Assembly (NCBI GenBank): GCA_003661365.1 | Contig: QMVZ01000080.1 | Span: forward strand, 1-7,406 | Length of the DNA stretch: 7,406 bases | From: Thermoproteota archaeon | GTDB taxonomy: Archaea; Korarchaeota; Korarchaeia; Korarchaeales; Korarchaeaceae | Reading direction: 5' to 3' | Shown here: positions 1 to 6,121 of the stretch, one piece after another | Numbering within the stretch: the stretch's first letter is position 1 | How the letters are laid out: each line of letters starts with the position of its first letter | Notes under the pieces: model-generated | What the model saw: only the letters and a program-made list of their open reading frames with translations | Databases searched by the model: none | Told to the model about the DNA's origin: nothing | Made by a program: the position numbers and the translations under genes

Positions 1-480
1 CTTCTATTTCAGCAAATTCAAAGGCAAGAGATGTTGGAGTTCATAGAACTGGCAAAGATGTTCCTTCAAACATCTCCCGACGTGACGCTAACGATAGCTA
101 TGGGGCACCTCCATGGGCTGCCGGAAGAATTCTTGGATTTCTACTATACCATGGAGAAATTTTACTTAGTTAAGAAAAACGGCGAAATAATAGGAATAGT
201 CAATTTTAACCCTAAAACTGGGCAGATCAGCAACATAGGCGTTGACAAAGGGCAGAGAGGAAAGGGATACGGGAGGAAGATTATGCTATTTGTCTTAAGT
301 CAATTAAAGGAGAGCGGATGTCAGAGAGCTAGACTTCGTGTTCATGTGAAAAACAAATCAGCTCTTCATCTCTACAAGAGCTTAGGAATCGTTGAGGTTG
401 GTAGATACAAGACGCTAATCTTCTACTTCTCAGATAGCATCAAGAAAGATCACGAACGTGTCCTGAAAGCGGAGAAGTGA
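1..480 (+). CDS. GNAT-family N-acetyltransferase, probably 5'-partial
   Basis: Probable acetyl-CoA-dependent N-acetyltransferase of the GNAT fold; the substrate cannot be told from sequence. Numbering from the first in-window ATG (base 31), the acetyl-CoA pyrophosphate-binding motif A is QRGKGYG at residues 75-81, fitting R/Q-x-x-G-x-G/A. It is preceded by the strand ISNIGV and followed by a helix. Motif B is visible as N108-K-S-A-L-H-L-Y115-K-S-L-G, with the Asn and Tyr usual at that place. The 149 residues from this ATG lack the first beta strand of a GNAT domain, and the frame stays open through ten helix-like codons to the window edge. I therefore think the true start lies upstream, possibly as the second half of a larger protein. 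The only ribosome-site candidate for the ATG at 31 is a weak AGG at 22-24. Family call is firm; start is uncertain. Confidence 0.8.
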   Translation, partial: LLFQQIQRQEMLEFIELAKMFLQTSPDVTLTIAMGHLHGLPEEFLDFYYTMEKFYLVKKNGEIIGIVNFNPKTGQISNIGVDKGQRGKGYGRKIMLFVLSQLKESGCQRARLRVHVKNKSALHLYKSLGIVEVGRYKTLIFYFSDSIKKDHERVLKAEK

Positions 481-545
481 GATAACAAATCGAGCATTAA
501 ATGATCTTAGCGCTATTATTGAGTCTTATATGATTTTGAATCTTG

Positions 546-558
546 AAATCTTTTTATA
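546..558 (+). promoter_or_regulatory. Candidate BRE/TATA upstream of CoA-transferase operon
   Basis: GAAATC followed by TTTTTATA resembles an archaeal BRE plus TATA box and would start transcription near 580-585, giving a leader of about 75 bases. A second A+T box, CTTTAAAT at 608-615, would start near 635-640 and give a leader of about 20 bases that still includes the ribosome site. I cannot choose between them. A short inverted repeat (TGAGG 572-576 / CCTCA 584-588) lies between them. Confidence 0.35.
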
Positions 559-645
559 GAATTTAATGATATGAGGTTAAAAGCCTCAAGCACTCCTTTT
601 CCTTTATCTTTAAATGATTTAACCTAGGATGATTTAGAATGAGAC

Positions 646-650
646 GGGAG
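646..650 (+). promoter_or_regulatory. Shine-Dalgarno site that decides the alpha-subunit start
   Basis: GGGAG lies 7 bases before the ATG at 658. The alternative in-frame ATG at 697 would give a start closer to the usual alpha-subunit N-terminus but has no comparable site, so 658 is preferred. Confidence 0.5.
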
Positions 651-657
651 ATTTTAG

Positions 658-1662
658 ATGACAAGAAAGGTCGAAAAAGAAGTCGAAGATAAAATCATGG
701 AAGTTGAAGAGGCCGTTAAGAAGTTCATTTCCAACGGATGCCACATAGGCCTCGGAGGATTCACTGTGCAGAGGCATCCGATGGAGCTTATTCGAGAAAT
801 CATTAGGCAACGCAAGCGCAATCTTGTTCTTTATGGGTGCTCCCAAGGAATAGATGCAGATATCCTGATTGGAGCTGGATGTGTAAAGAGAATTGAAATG
901 GCTTATGTTGGAGACGAGCCGTTCGTAAGCCCAAGCCCAAACTTCAGAAGAGCAGTCGAGGAAAGGAGTATTGAATGGGAAGACTATTCGAACTTCGGCG
1001 CAACCCTTAGATTCGTGGCTGGGGCTTTAGGGGTGCCATTTATGCCCACTAAAAGCATGCTGGGCTCTGATATGATAACGAAGTGGGGAATCTCTTCTAG
1101 GAGTAGGAAGAGAAGAAAGGACCCCAGGCTCGCGAAGAAGAAGCTTGCTGTAATAGACTGCCCGTTCACTGGAGAGAAGGTTGCTCTAGTTCCAGCATGT
1201 AAGCCAGAAGTTGCCGTAATCCATGCCCAGATGTGTGGAGGCAATGGCACTGTGAGAATACTCGGGCAAACGTTTGTGGATGAATTCATAGCTAGAGCTG
1301 CTGAAAAGGTCATAGTGACTTGTGAAGAAATCATATCTGAGGAAATAATGCGTGTGGAACCTGAAAGAAACCAAATTCCCTTTTATTTGGTGGATGCCAT
1401 AATCCAAGTCCCATATGGGGCTCATCCAACTGCCGTCTACAAGTACTATGACTACGATCCAGAGCATTACGCTGTTTACATAAGGGCTGCAAAGGCCGGA
1501 CAAGAGGCTTTTGAAAAATACTTGGAAGAGTACGTTTACAGTGTAGATGGGATATCAGAGTACTTGAAAAAGATAGGAGGGAAGGAAAAACTAGATCGAC
1601 TCAAGGCCGATTCCATTCTTGGTTATAGCACCCAAATTCGCAGAGGAGAGCCGTTTAGGTGA
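658..1662 (+). CDS. Class I CoA-transferase, alpha subunit (glutaconate CoA-transferase A type)
   Basis: Alpha subunit of a two-subunit class I CoA-transferase, moving CoA between an acyl-CoA and a free carboxylic acid by a ping-pong mechanism. At 334 residues it matches glutaconate CoA-transferase A rather than the roughly 220-residue 3-oxoacid or acetoacetate type. The glycine-rich CoA-binding loop is GGFTVQRHP at residues 33-41, after the expected EEAVKKFISNG lead-in. The mid-protein GALGVPFMPTKSMLGSD and the later HAQMCGGNGTVRILGQ segment are typical of this family. The beta subunit follows after six bases, so the two are cotranscribed and probably form one complex. The acyl substrate cannot be read from sequence. 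IpdA, the alpha partner of the steroid-ring hydrolase IpdAB, is a homologue, but the partner here keeps a transferase glutamate, which argues for true transfer. Acyl-CoA dehydrogenases, hydratases or ligases that might name a pathway are absent nearby. Confidence 0.9.
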   Translation: MTRKVEKEVEDKIMEVEEAVKKFISNGCHIGLGGFTVQRHPMELIREIIRQRKRNLVLYGCSQGIDADILIGAGCVKRIEMAYVGDEPFVSPSPNFRRAVEERSIEWEDYSNFGATLRFVAGALGVPFMPTKSMLGSDMITKWGISSRSRKRRKDPRLAKKKLAVIDCPFTGEKVALVPACKPEVAVIHAQMCGGNGTVRILGQTFVDEFIARAAEKVIVTCEEIISEEIMRVEPERNQIPFYLVDAIIQVPYGAHPTAVYKYYDYDPEHYAVYIRAAKAGQEAFEKYLEEYVYSVDGISEYLKKIGGKEKLDRLKADSILGYSTQIRRGEPFR

Positions 1663-1663
1663 T
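1657..1663 (+). promoter_or_regulatory. Strong Shine-Dalgarno site inside the end of the alpha gene
   Basis: AGGTGAT is a full seven-base match to the archaeal anti-Shine-Dalgarno core. It overlaps the alpha-subunit stop codon (TGA 1660-1662) and sits 5 bases before the beta ATG at 1669. This arrangement suggests coupled translation of the two subunits and fixes the beta start. Confidence 0.8.
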
Positions 1664-1668
1664 AGGGC

Positions 1669-2469
1669 ATGGATGAAGACGACTTTAGTAAATACACAAC
1701 AGTTGAACTCATGATCTGCAGGGCTGCAAAGGAGCTTAAGAACGGAGAGATAGCTTTCATAGGAACTGGCCTTCCCATGATAGCTGCGATGCTTGCCAAG
1801 AGGATGCATGCTCCAGATCTGATTGTAGTCTTCGAGGCTGGAACGATTGACAGCAAGTTGTTACACTTACCAGGAAGCGTAGGGGATCCAAGATGCGTCT
1901 ACGGTTCAACTATATGCAGTGGTTTGTTTGATGTTTTTGGAACTGTCTTGCAGCGAGGACGCGTTGATGTCGGTTTTCTTGGTGGAGCTCAGTGTGACAT
2001 GTACGGAAATATAAACTCAACGGCTATAGGTGACTACTTAAAGCCCAGAGTTCGTTTGCCTGGAAGTGGTGGTGCTGGAGACATTGCGGCACTAGCAAAA
2101 CGTACCGTAATAATCATGAAACACGAAAAGAGGAGATTCCCACGTAGAGTTGATTATCTCACGAGCGTGGGGTGGATAGAAGGTTTAGACAGCAGGAGCA
2201 AGGTTGGATTGAAGGAAGGGGGACCTGTGACCGTGGTAACAGATCTATGCGTAATGAAGTTTGATGAAAAGGACAAGAGCGCATATGTAGCAGAGATACA
2301 TCCTGGAGTAAGTCAGGAGATGATCCAAGACGAGACTGGATTTCCTCTCGATTTTTCAAGAGCTAAAGAGACTCCAGAGCCAACAATAGATGAAATCAGG
2401 TTGATTAGAAAAGAAATAGATCCTGAAAGAGTGATCTTGCGCAGATTAACTAAGTATCGACAGTTTTAA
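1669..2469 (+). CDS. Class I CoA-transferase, beta subunit (glutaconate CoA-transferase B type)
   Basis: Beta subunit (266 residues, normal for GctB-type proteins), carrying the catalytic carboxylate that forms the enzyme-CoA thioester. The active-site stretch is V-V-F-E56-A-G; E56 matches the catalytic Glu54 of Acidaminococcus glutaconate CoA-transferase in position and context. Next come GGAQCDMYGNINSTAIG and VRLPGSGGAGDIAALA, the conserved core of the family. The strong ribosome site at 1657-1663 and the six-base gap after the alpha gene indicate an operon. Known homologues act on glutaconyl-CoA, 3-oxoadipate, or fermentation intermediates of amino acids; nothing here chooses between them. 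IpdB-type hydrolase subunits are relatives; the retained glutamate makes a transferase more likely. The frame is intact, and no obvious terminator hairpin follows the stop. Confidence 0.9.
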   Translation: MDEDDFSKYTTVELMICRAAKELKNGEIAFIGTGLPMIAAMLAKRMHAPDLIVVFEAGTIDSKLLHLPGSVGDPRCVYGSTICSGLFDVFGTVLQRGRVDVGFLGGAQCDMYGNINSTAIGDYLKPRVRLPGSGGAGDIAALAKRTVIIMKHEKRRFPRRVDYLTSVGWIEGLDSRSKVGLKEGGPVTVVTDLCVMKFDEKDKSAYVAEIHPGVSQEMIQDETGFPLDFSRAKETPEPTIDEIRLIRKEIDPERVILRRLTKYRQF

Positions 2470-2523
2470 GGTAATATCAGCACTAGTGTGTCAAAAAGGT
2501 CAAAGATAACGTCTTATTAAAGA

Positions 2524-2640
2524 ATGGCTTATGTATATGATTGGTACAAAGCTGATGACGTGTGGACAGCGACATCCGTGGATATGGGGCCAAGAAAAAC
2601 GAGCGAGCTCCCGTACGCCTGCTGCTTTCCTCTCTTTTAG
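2524..2640 (+). other. G+C-rich island with a 38-codon open frame (small protein or non-coding RNA)
   Basis: Between the CoA-transferase operon and the flavoprotein gene, bases 2551-2630 hold 47 G or C in 80 (59%), clearly above the A+T-rich flanks. An ATG at 2524 opens 38 codons ending in TAG at 2638-2640; the product starts MAYVYDWYKADDVW, ends in PYACCFPLF, and matches no family I recognise. There is no Shine-Dalgarno site before it. A second frame also stays open across the island, so neither is compelling. A weak stem GGGGC 2586-2590 / GCTCC 2607-2611 (one G-U pair) is possible. In A+T-rich thermophilic archaea such islands often mark structured RNAs, but no tRNA, C/D box or SRP motif is visible. 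Confidence 0.25.
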
Positions 2641-2675
2641 TGTTCATCGTTTTAATAATTCACATACCGATTCCT

Positions 2676-2681
2676 GAGGGT
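2676..2681 (+). promoter_or_regulatory. Shine-Dalgarno site of the flavoprotein gene
   Basis: GAGGGT lies 10 bases upstream of the ATG at 2692, slightly long but acceptable spacing. A TATA-like TTTAATAA at 2651-2658 would start transcription close to this site, so either the promoter is further up or the leader is very short. Confidence 0.4.
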
Positions 2682-2691
2682 ATTTGAACTT

Positions 2692-3177
2692 ATGAGGTAT
2701 CACGTCAGAAGGAAGGACAAGGAAATAACTGATTTAACTATCCTTAAGAAGATCTTGAAGTCAGCGAAGTTCGTAACCATAGCTATGTGCAGGCATAATG
2801 AGCCCTACCTTGTATCGCTAAGCTATGGTTATGATGAAGAGAACAACAGAAACTTTCACTGTGCACCAGAGGGCAAAAAATTGGATTACCTCGGGGAAAA
2901 CAACAAAGTATGGGGTCAAGTGCTCTTGGATTTTGGTTATTCAAGGGGCGATTATTGTGACCATCTATATGCCTCTGTGCATTTTTCTGGGAGAGTGACT
3001 TTTGTCAACGACTCCAATGAGAAGCGAAGCGCCATTGAATGTATGATAAGACACCTTGACAGCAACCCAGAGGCTCTCATATCGAAGCTTTCTAGTCAGG
3101 ATCTGGATAAGGTTCTGATCGGAAGGATCGACATAGAATATATGACTGGGAAGAAATCTAAGGGAGTGACAATATAG
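2692..3177 (+). CDS. Pyridoxamine 5'-phosphate oxidase-like FMN-binding protein (NimA type)
   Basis: A 161-residue split-barrel flavoprotein of the Pyridox_ox_2/NimA group. Family members bind FMN (or other flavins) as dimers and reduce small molecules; the physiological substrate of most is unknown. After the starting MRYHVRRKDKEI and a helix (LKKILKSAKF) comes the strand pair VTIAMCRHNEPYLVSLSYGYD (residues 28-48), where E-P-Y is the family hallmark. F-H-C-A-P-E-G-K-K-L-D-Y-L (55-67) is the usual flavin phosphate-binding turn, normally FH-A-EG-K-D. VHFSGRVTFV and the C-terminal IGRIDIEYMTGKKS complete the barrel. It stands alone, separated by about 220 bases from the preceding operon and followed by a long gene-free region. 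A true PdxH role is unlikely, as the PLP-specific C-terminus is missing. Confidence 0.85.
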   Translation: MRYHVRRKDKEITDLTILKKILKSAKFVTIAMCRHNEPYLVSLSYGYDEENNRNFHCAPEGKKLDYLGENNKVWGQVLLDFGYSRGDYCDHLYASVHFSGRVTFVNDSNEKRSAIECMIRHLDSNPEALISKLSSQDLDKVLIGRIDIEYMTGKKSKGVTI

Positions 3178-3517
3178 CTCCAACTTGCTAATCATTGGCA
3201 CATTGAAGAACAAAAAATCAAATCATTTAGCAATTCATTATTCAGAAGGGGGAATACAGGTCATAATCTAGGACTCAAATTTCATCCTGTTTTTTGGGAC
3301 ATCTTTTAGGTTCAGAGCGAAAATTATTTTGACAAAGTTTTTTGAATCTATATTGATTTTTAAGTGGTTATTGAGTGATTTAAGATGCATAAACCTGAAT
3401 TCATCATAAATAGGGCTTGTGGACATTAGAAAACAGAAAAATAAGCAATCTTAAAAATAATAGAAAAATTGCCTTTTTAGCCCTCATAAAATATGCAAAC
3501 TTGCCTTGCTAACGGTA

Positions 3518-3563
3518 TTTCATCTTATAATCTTCTAAAAGGCGTTTTAATTACAAGATGAAG
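3518..3563. repeat. Imperfect inverted repeat, 14-bp outer stem
   Basis: Bases 3518-3531 pair with 3550-3563, with one A-C mismatch (3527/3554) and one end G-U pair. Inside, TAAAA 3536-3540 pairs with TTTTA 3545-3549 around a GGCG loop, leaving a CTTC bulge at 3532-3535. It is the longest hairpin in the window and is mostly A-T paired. Confidence 0.5.
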
Positions 3564-3594
3564 CATTTTCCAACATTATTAAATCATTGATCCT

Positions 3595-3648
3595 CCAAAA
3601 GATGGTCTTGGGTAACATCATAACATCATTACCCCCTGTACCTTTTGG
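3595..3648. repeat. Nested two-stem inverted repeat
   Basis: CCAAAAG (3595-3601) pairs with CTTTTGG (3642-3648). Within it GGGTAA (3610-3615) pairs with TTACCC (3629-3634), closing a 13-base loop. Both stems are perfect, and the internal loop is nearly symmetric (8 and 7 bases), as in a folded RNA. Confidence 0.45.
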
Positions 3649-3717
3649 CATCAAATGATGACATAAGCCATGTCCATCAACCTACTTATCATGTTCTAAG
3701 CAAGAGGGTAATCAATT

Positions 3718-3763
3718 TTTCTTGGTAAATTCGTGTTTGTTCAGCTTATTGTGTACCAAGAAA
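3718..3763. repeat. Perfect 10-bp inverted repeat
   Basis: TTTCTTGGTA (3718-3727) and TACCAAGAAA (3754-3763) are exact reverse complements separated by 26 bases. The spacing would suit a long-loop hairpin or a pair of protein-binding half sites. Confidence 0.5.
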
Positions 3764-3796
3764 CGAACATAATGCCTAAAAACAAGAAAAATCATG

Positions 3797-3818
3797 TAGC
3801 AAGGTAGTTAGCTTGCTA
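3797..3818. repeat. Perfect 7-bp hairpin
   Basis: TAGCAAG (3797-3803) pairs with CTTGCTA (3812-3818) around an 8-base loop. There is no T-run after it, so it is not a classical terminator. Confidence 0.45.
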
Positions 3819-3880
3819 TAAGTTAATGTAGCATTGATTTGACCCTTTCTCTCGTAAGAAGAACAAAAATTACTAGCTTA

Positions 3881-3893
3881 GAAAGAGTTAAAA
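3881..3893 (+). promoter_or_regulatory. Candidate BRE/TATA for the YbaK-like gene
   Basis: A purine-rich GAAAGAG followed by TTAAAA (3888-3893) resembles an archaeal BRE/TATA. It would place the transcript start near 3915-3920, giving a leader of about 35 bases that contains the ribosome site. Confidence 0.35.
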
Positions 3894-3939
3894 GAGGAGA
3901 TCAACAGAGGGTAGAGAATAAGCTAGTCGTTCTCGAATT

Positions 3940-3945
3940 AGGTGG
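3940..3945 (+). promoter_or_regulatory. Shine-Dalgarno site that decides the YbaK-like start
   Basis: AGGTGG ends directly at the first candidate ATG (3946) but stands 6 bases before the second, in-frame ATG (3952). Normal spacing favours 3952. Confidence 0.6.
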
Positions 3946-3951
3946 ATGACC

Positions 3952-4401
3952 ATGGATCAAAACGACCTCGAGAACTTGATAGAAAAACTGGGTGGAGAAA
4001 TGATAGATGTTGGGAAACCGGTCAAAACAGTGGCGCAGGCAGCCAAACATACAAATTCAAGCCCAAAGCAGATAATAAAATCACTCGTTTTTATTTCGGA
4101 GAAAATAGGTCCAGTACTAGCCATAGTTGAAGGTGATACCAAAGCTGATGTAGAGAAACTTTCAAAACTCTTTGGTTCTTGTAGATTGGCAAATCCTGAT
4201 GAAGTCTTGTCCATAACAGGATATAGGATAGGGGAGGTCCCTCCAGTGGGATTGAAAATAAAGACGGTGGTCGATAAGAGGGTTCTTAGCAACACTTATG
4301 TTATCGGAGGAGGTGGGCGAATAGATAGACTTTCCAAGCTTGATCCAAGAAGAATCGTTGAATATCAGAACGCTGAAGTGCTAGACATAAGCAAGGAGTA
4401 G
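3952..4401 (+). CDS. YbaK/ProX-type aminoacyl-tRNA deacylase
   Basis: A 149-residue single-domain protein of the YbaK/EbsC/ProX family. These are free-standing trans-editing enzymes that hydrolyse mischarged aminoacyl-tRNA, in known cases Ala- or Cys-tRNA(Pro). Visible hallmarks are IIKSLVF (41-47), with K43 matching the conserved lysine of the active-site strand, then VEGDTKADVEKLSKLFG and TGYRIGEVPPVG (89-100). VVDKRVL is followed by the glycine turn VIGGGGRIDR, and the C-terminus (RRIVEYQNAEVLDISKE) is typical. Which mischarged tRNA it edits cannot be inferred with confidence. It has its own promoter and ribosome site and is not in an operon. It converges on the PHP gene with 25 bases between stop codons; a 5-bp stem there (4409-4413/4421-4425, one G-U pair) is weak. 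An ATG at 3946 would add only two residues. Confidence 0.88.
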   Translation: MDQNDLENLIEKLGGEMIDVGKPVKTVAQAAKHTNSSPKQIIKSLVFISEKIGPVLAIVEGDTKADVEKLSKLFGSCRLANPDEVLSITGYRIGEVPPVGLKIKTVVDKRVLSNTYVIGGGGRIDRLSKLDPRRIVEYQNAEVLDISKE

Positions 4402-4426
4402 ATTTAAGCTCTCATTTACTGGGAGA

Positions 4427-5380
4427 CTATGCCTTCTTAATCATTTTCAGACCACACATATACATGTAAAGAGCAATATCTTGGTACCTATTCCCTTTAC
4501 TCGTGTCACCTGAAGATATTATTTGTCCAAGCCCTTTTGCCGTTGAAATCTTCATTTCAATCCTGAGGTAGTGATCGGCACTTTCTATAGTAAACTCTGC
4601 CTTGTTTATTCCCTTTCCTTCTCGAGCAAATACTCGCCTTCCTCTCCATTTAGGACCTACGAGTCGGATTGCTTGAACGTATGAGGTTTCCACATACAAT
4701 TTTGAGCCCCTTATCTCAATTTTCTTAAATTCCGGTTCTTGAGTCGAGTAAAAGTTGCCCTCTCTTATGGCGGTTACTATGTTTTCTCGGTCTAAGGACT
4801 CGGTGTTTACTACGATCCAGCCTCCGTTCCACCAAGGCTGTTCTGGTAACATGTGGGCGTCGTCTACGCTAAATCCAAGTATGTTTGGGTTCCTTTCCAG
4901 CATGTGATCCCACAAGAATAAACCATGAGACTTTCCGTTCAGCCAATGACACAGGTGATTGTAGATTTCTATCCCATCGAAGTCATGTCTTAATGCATCA
5001 GATAGCGAATTGCCTGACCAGTGAGGGTGTGCAAGGATCGTTATAGCGTTATTAGAATTCAACATCCGAAGTGCTTCTAGGAAGGAGATCTTATCTGGTA
5101 ATGGAATGGAGAAATCAAGTCCGACAACATGGAAAAAGCTCCCATACTCGTCCTTACCATGTATTTCTACTCCGTTTATCGCGAGAAGTGGCAAATTATC
5201 TAGGTCTTCGATTGTTGAAGTATGGTTGTGATCTGTCACGAATATGAAGTCATATCCTGCACGGGTGTAGAGTTGAGCGATCTGTTTGTAATCGAGGAGA
5301 CCATCAGAACAATTGGAATGAATGTGAACGTTTCCTTTATACCAATTCCCATCTGTATTGTACCTCAGCCTTCCTTTCAT
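4427..5380 (-). CDS. PHP-domain metal-dependent phosphoesterase-like protein
   Basis: A 317-residue protein with an N-terminal PHP (polymerase and histidinol phosphatase) domain, which uses a cluster of two or three metals to hydrolyse phosphate esters or diesters. Metal ligands are visible in order: H19-x-H21 (NVHIHSN) with D26 in SDG, D50-H51 in FVTDHN, E72 in NGVEIH, H118 with H120 in ILAHPHW, and D174-x-H176 in SVDDAH. All PHP motifs are present, so it should be active. Residues from about 205 form a small beta-rich C-terminal region (KKIEIRGSKLYVETSYVQAIRLVG), seen in many archaeal PHP proteins. The starting ATG is the only one before the first motif. No Shine-Dalgarno is visible, but a good BRE/TATA stands about 40 bases upstream, consistent with a nearly leaderless message. 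The gene is divergent from the hyuB fragment. Its substrate is unknown; histidinol-phosphatase activity is not supported. Confidence 0.88.
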   Translation of the reverse strand: MKGRLRYNTDGNWYKGNVHIHSNCSDGLLDYKQIAQLYTRAGYDFIFVTDHNHTSTIEDLDNLPLLAINGVEIHGKDEYGSFFHVVGLDFSIPLPDKISFLEALRMLNSNNAITILAHPHWSGNSLSDALRHDFDGIEIYNHLCHWLNGKSHGLFLWDHMLERNPNILGFSVDDAHMLPEQPWWNGGWIVVNTESLDRENIVTAIREGNFYSTQEPEFKKIEIRGSKLYVETSYVQAIRLVGPKWRGRRVFAREGKGINKAEFTIESADHYLRIEMKISTAKGLGQIISSGDTSKGNRYQDIALYMYMCGLKMIKKA

Positions 5381-5417
5381 CGCTTATTCAACCGCTTAGT
5401 GGGATTCTCTGGATGTC

Positions 5418-5437
5418 TATTAAAAAACCTCTTTCGC
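5418..5437 (-). promoter_or_regulatory. BRE/TATA of the PHP gene
   Basis: Read on the minus strand, GCGAAAGAGG (BRE-like) is followed by TTTTTTAATA. The TATA centre is about 42 bases before the ATG at 5380, so transcription would start near 5397 and leave a leader of about 16 bases. Confidence 0.5.
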
Positions 5438-5547
5438 AAGGCAGAAGCTTGATGGACCAGTGTCATCTCATAAGAAAAAATCAGAAAATGACTTTCAAGA
5501 TTACGTGAAAGAAGAAAACGTCCAGAGAGCCTTTCTTTGCGGTCAAC

Positions 5548-5560
5548 GCTAAAATTTTTC
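5548..5560 (+). promoter_or_regulatory. Candidate promoter of the hyuB fragment
   Basis: An A+T box, TAAAATTTTT, is centred about 39 bases before the ATG at 5594, with AGG at 5583-5585 as a weak ribosome site. It suggests that hyuB had its own promoter here rather than being translated from an upstream hyuA. Confidence 0.3.
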
Positions 5561-5593
5561 AAAATCCTCAACAAAAGATCGAAGGCAATTGCT

Positions 5594-6121
5594 ATGGATG
5601 TAGATCCTGTTTTGCTTGGAGTCTTAATTAACGCTTTCACGGCTTTAACAGATGAAATGGGCGTTGCTCTGATTAGGTCTGCATATTCTAACAATGTTAA
5701 GATCAGAAGGGATTGTTCCTGTGCTATATATGAAACTGGTGGAGAAATGGTAGATCAAGGCCATTTCATCCCCGTGCACCTTGTCATCCTGCCCAACGCG
5801 ATAAAAGAGGTGTTTAAGGAGTTTCCAATTGAGGAATTGAATCCTGGAGATGTGATTATCAGTAATGACCCATACAGAATGGGCTCCCACTTATGGTACG
5901 TGATGCTCTTTTCTCCTTTGTATCGTGATGGGGAGACAATTGCAATTGCAGGAAACCTAGCTCGTCACATAGATATTGGAGACCCTAATCTCGGGTGCTT
6001 CCTTCTTCAGGAGTTCTGCGAACTTTCTTTCGTTGGAAGGATTCACGTAAGAGTGAAGGAAGCAGATTGCGACAGATTCCGCGCGCGTTTAGACTCTTCA
6101 ACTTCTCAATTACTTCCCTAG
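5594..6121 (+). pseudogene. Truncated hydantoinase B/oxoprolinase (HyuB) N-terminus fused to antisense hyuA sequence
   Basis: The open frame encodes 175 residues. Residues 1-129 are the N-terminus of a HyuB/oxoprolinase-beta protein (normally 500-580 residues), the partner of HyuA in ATP-dependent cleavage of hydantoins, 5-oxoproline and related substrates. Family landmarks are DPVLLGVLINAFTALTDEMGVALIRSAYS, IRRDCSCAIYETGG, IPVHL, PGDVIISNDPYRMGSHL and ARHIDIG. Family similarity ends at about base 5983. From there to the TAG at 6119-6121 the strand is the reverse complement of hyuA, so residues 130-175 are meaningless. Two usual motifs have also drifted: the LPD after GSHL reads LWY, and the HHxD region reads ARHID. 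The ATG at 5594 is chosen because homology begins there; an upstream TTG at 5537 only adds unrelated residues. About three quarters of HyuB is missing, so no activity is expected. Confidence 0.8.

Larger units (their letters stand above)
3178..3951. other. 774-base gene-free A+T-rich region with several inverted repeats
   Basis: No open frame of useful length or recognisable protein remnant is seen on either strand. G+C falls to 14 of 60 in 3421-3480. T-runs that could end the upstream transcript lie at 3290-3295 and 3338-3343. Four inverted repeats cluster in the right half (3518-3563, 3595-3648, 3718-3763, 3797-3818), listed separately. A perfect tandem pair of TAACATCA is at 3613-3628. The last 70 bases hold the promoter and ribosome site of the next gene. 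The region may be decayed mobile-element DNA, a structured non-coding RNA, or a regulatory tract; the sequence alone does not decide. Confidence 0.5.

Noticed and set aside
984..1503. Overlapping minus-strand frames inside the CoA-transferase alpha gene
   Set aside because: They are shadows of a strongly conserved plus-strand gene, with no family features.
2551..2557. Possible C/D-box guide RNA (GCTGATGA at 2551; ATGATGA at 3655-3661)
   Set aside because: Neither has a D box (CTGA) at the right distance or paired ends.
3445..3478. GCAAT/ATTGC stem followed by a T-run as a terminator
   Set aside because: The stem is only 5 bp with an 18-base loop, and it lies about 270 bases past the nearest stop codon.
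3509..3517. CTAACGGTA shared with 6626-6634
   Set aside because: A nine-base match is expected many times by chance in a window this long.
3613..3628. Tandem TAACATCA pair as a possible CRISPR or iteron
   Set aside because: There are only two copies of eight bases, with no spacer pattern; it forms part of the loop of the nested hairpin.
4409..4425. Bidirectional terminator between the YbaK-like and PHP genes
   Set aside because: The stem is 5 bp including a G-U pair, with no T-run on either strand.
5377..5694. 105-codon minus-strand frame whose stop overlaps the PHP start as ATGA
   Set aside because: The overlap looks operon-like, but about a third of the frame is antisense to the HyuB fragment, the product resembles no family, and the PHP promoter lies inside it.
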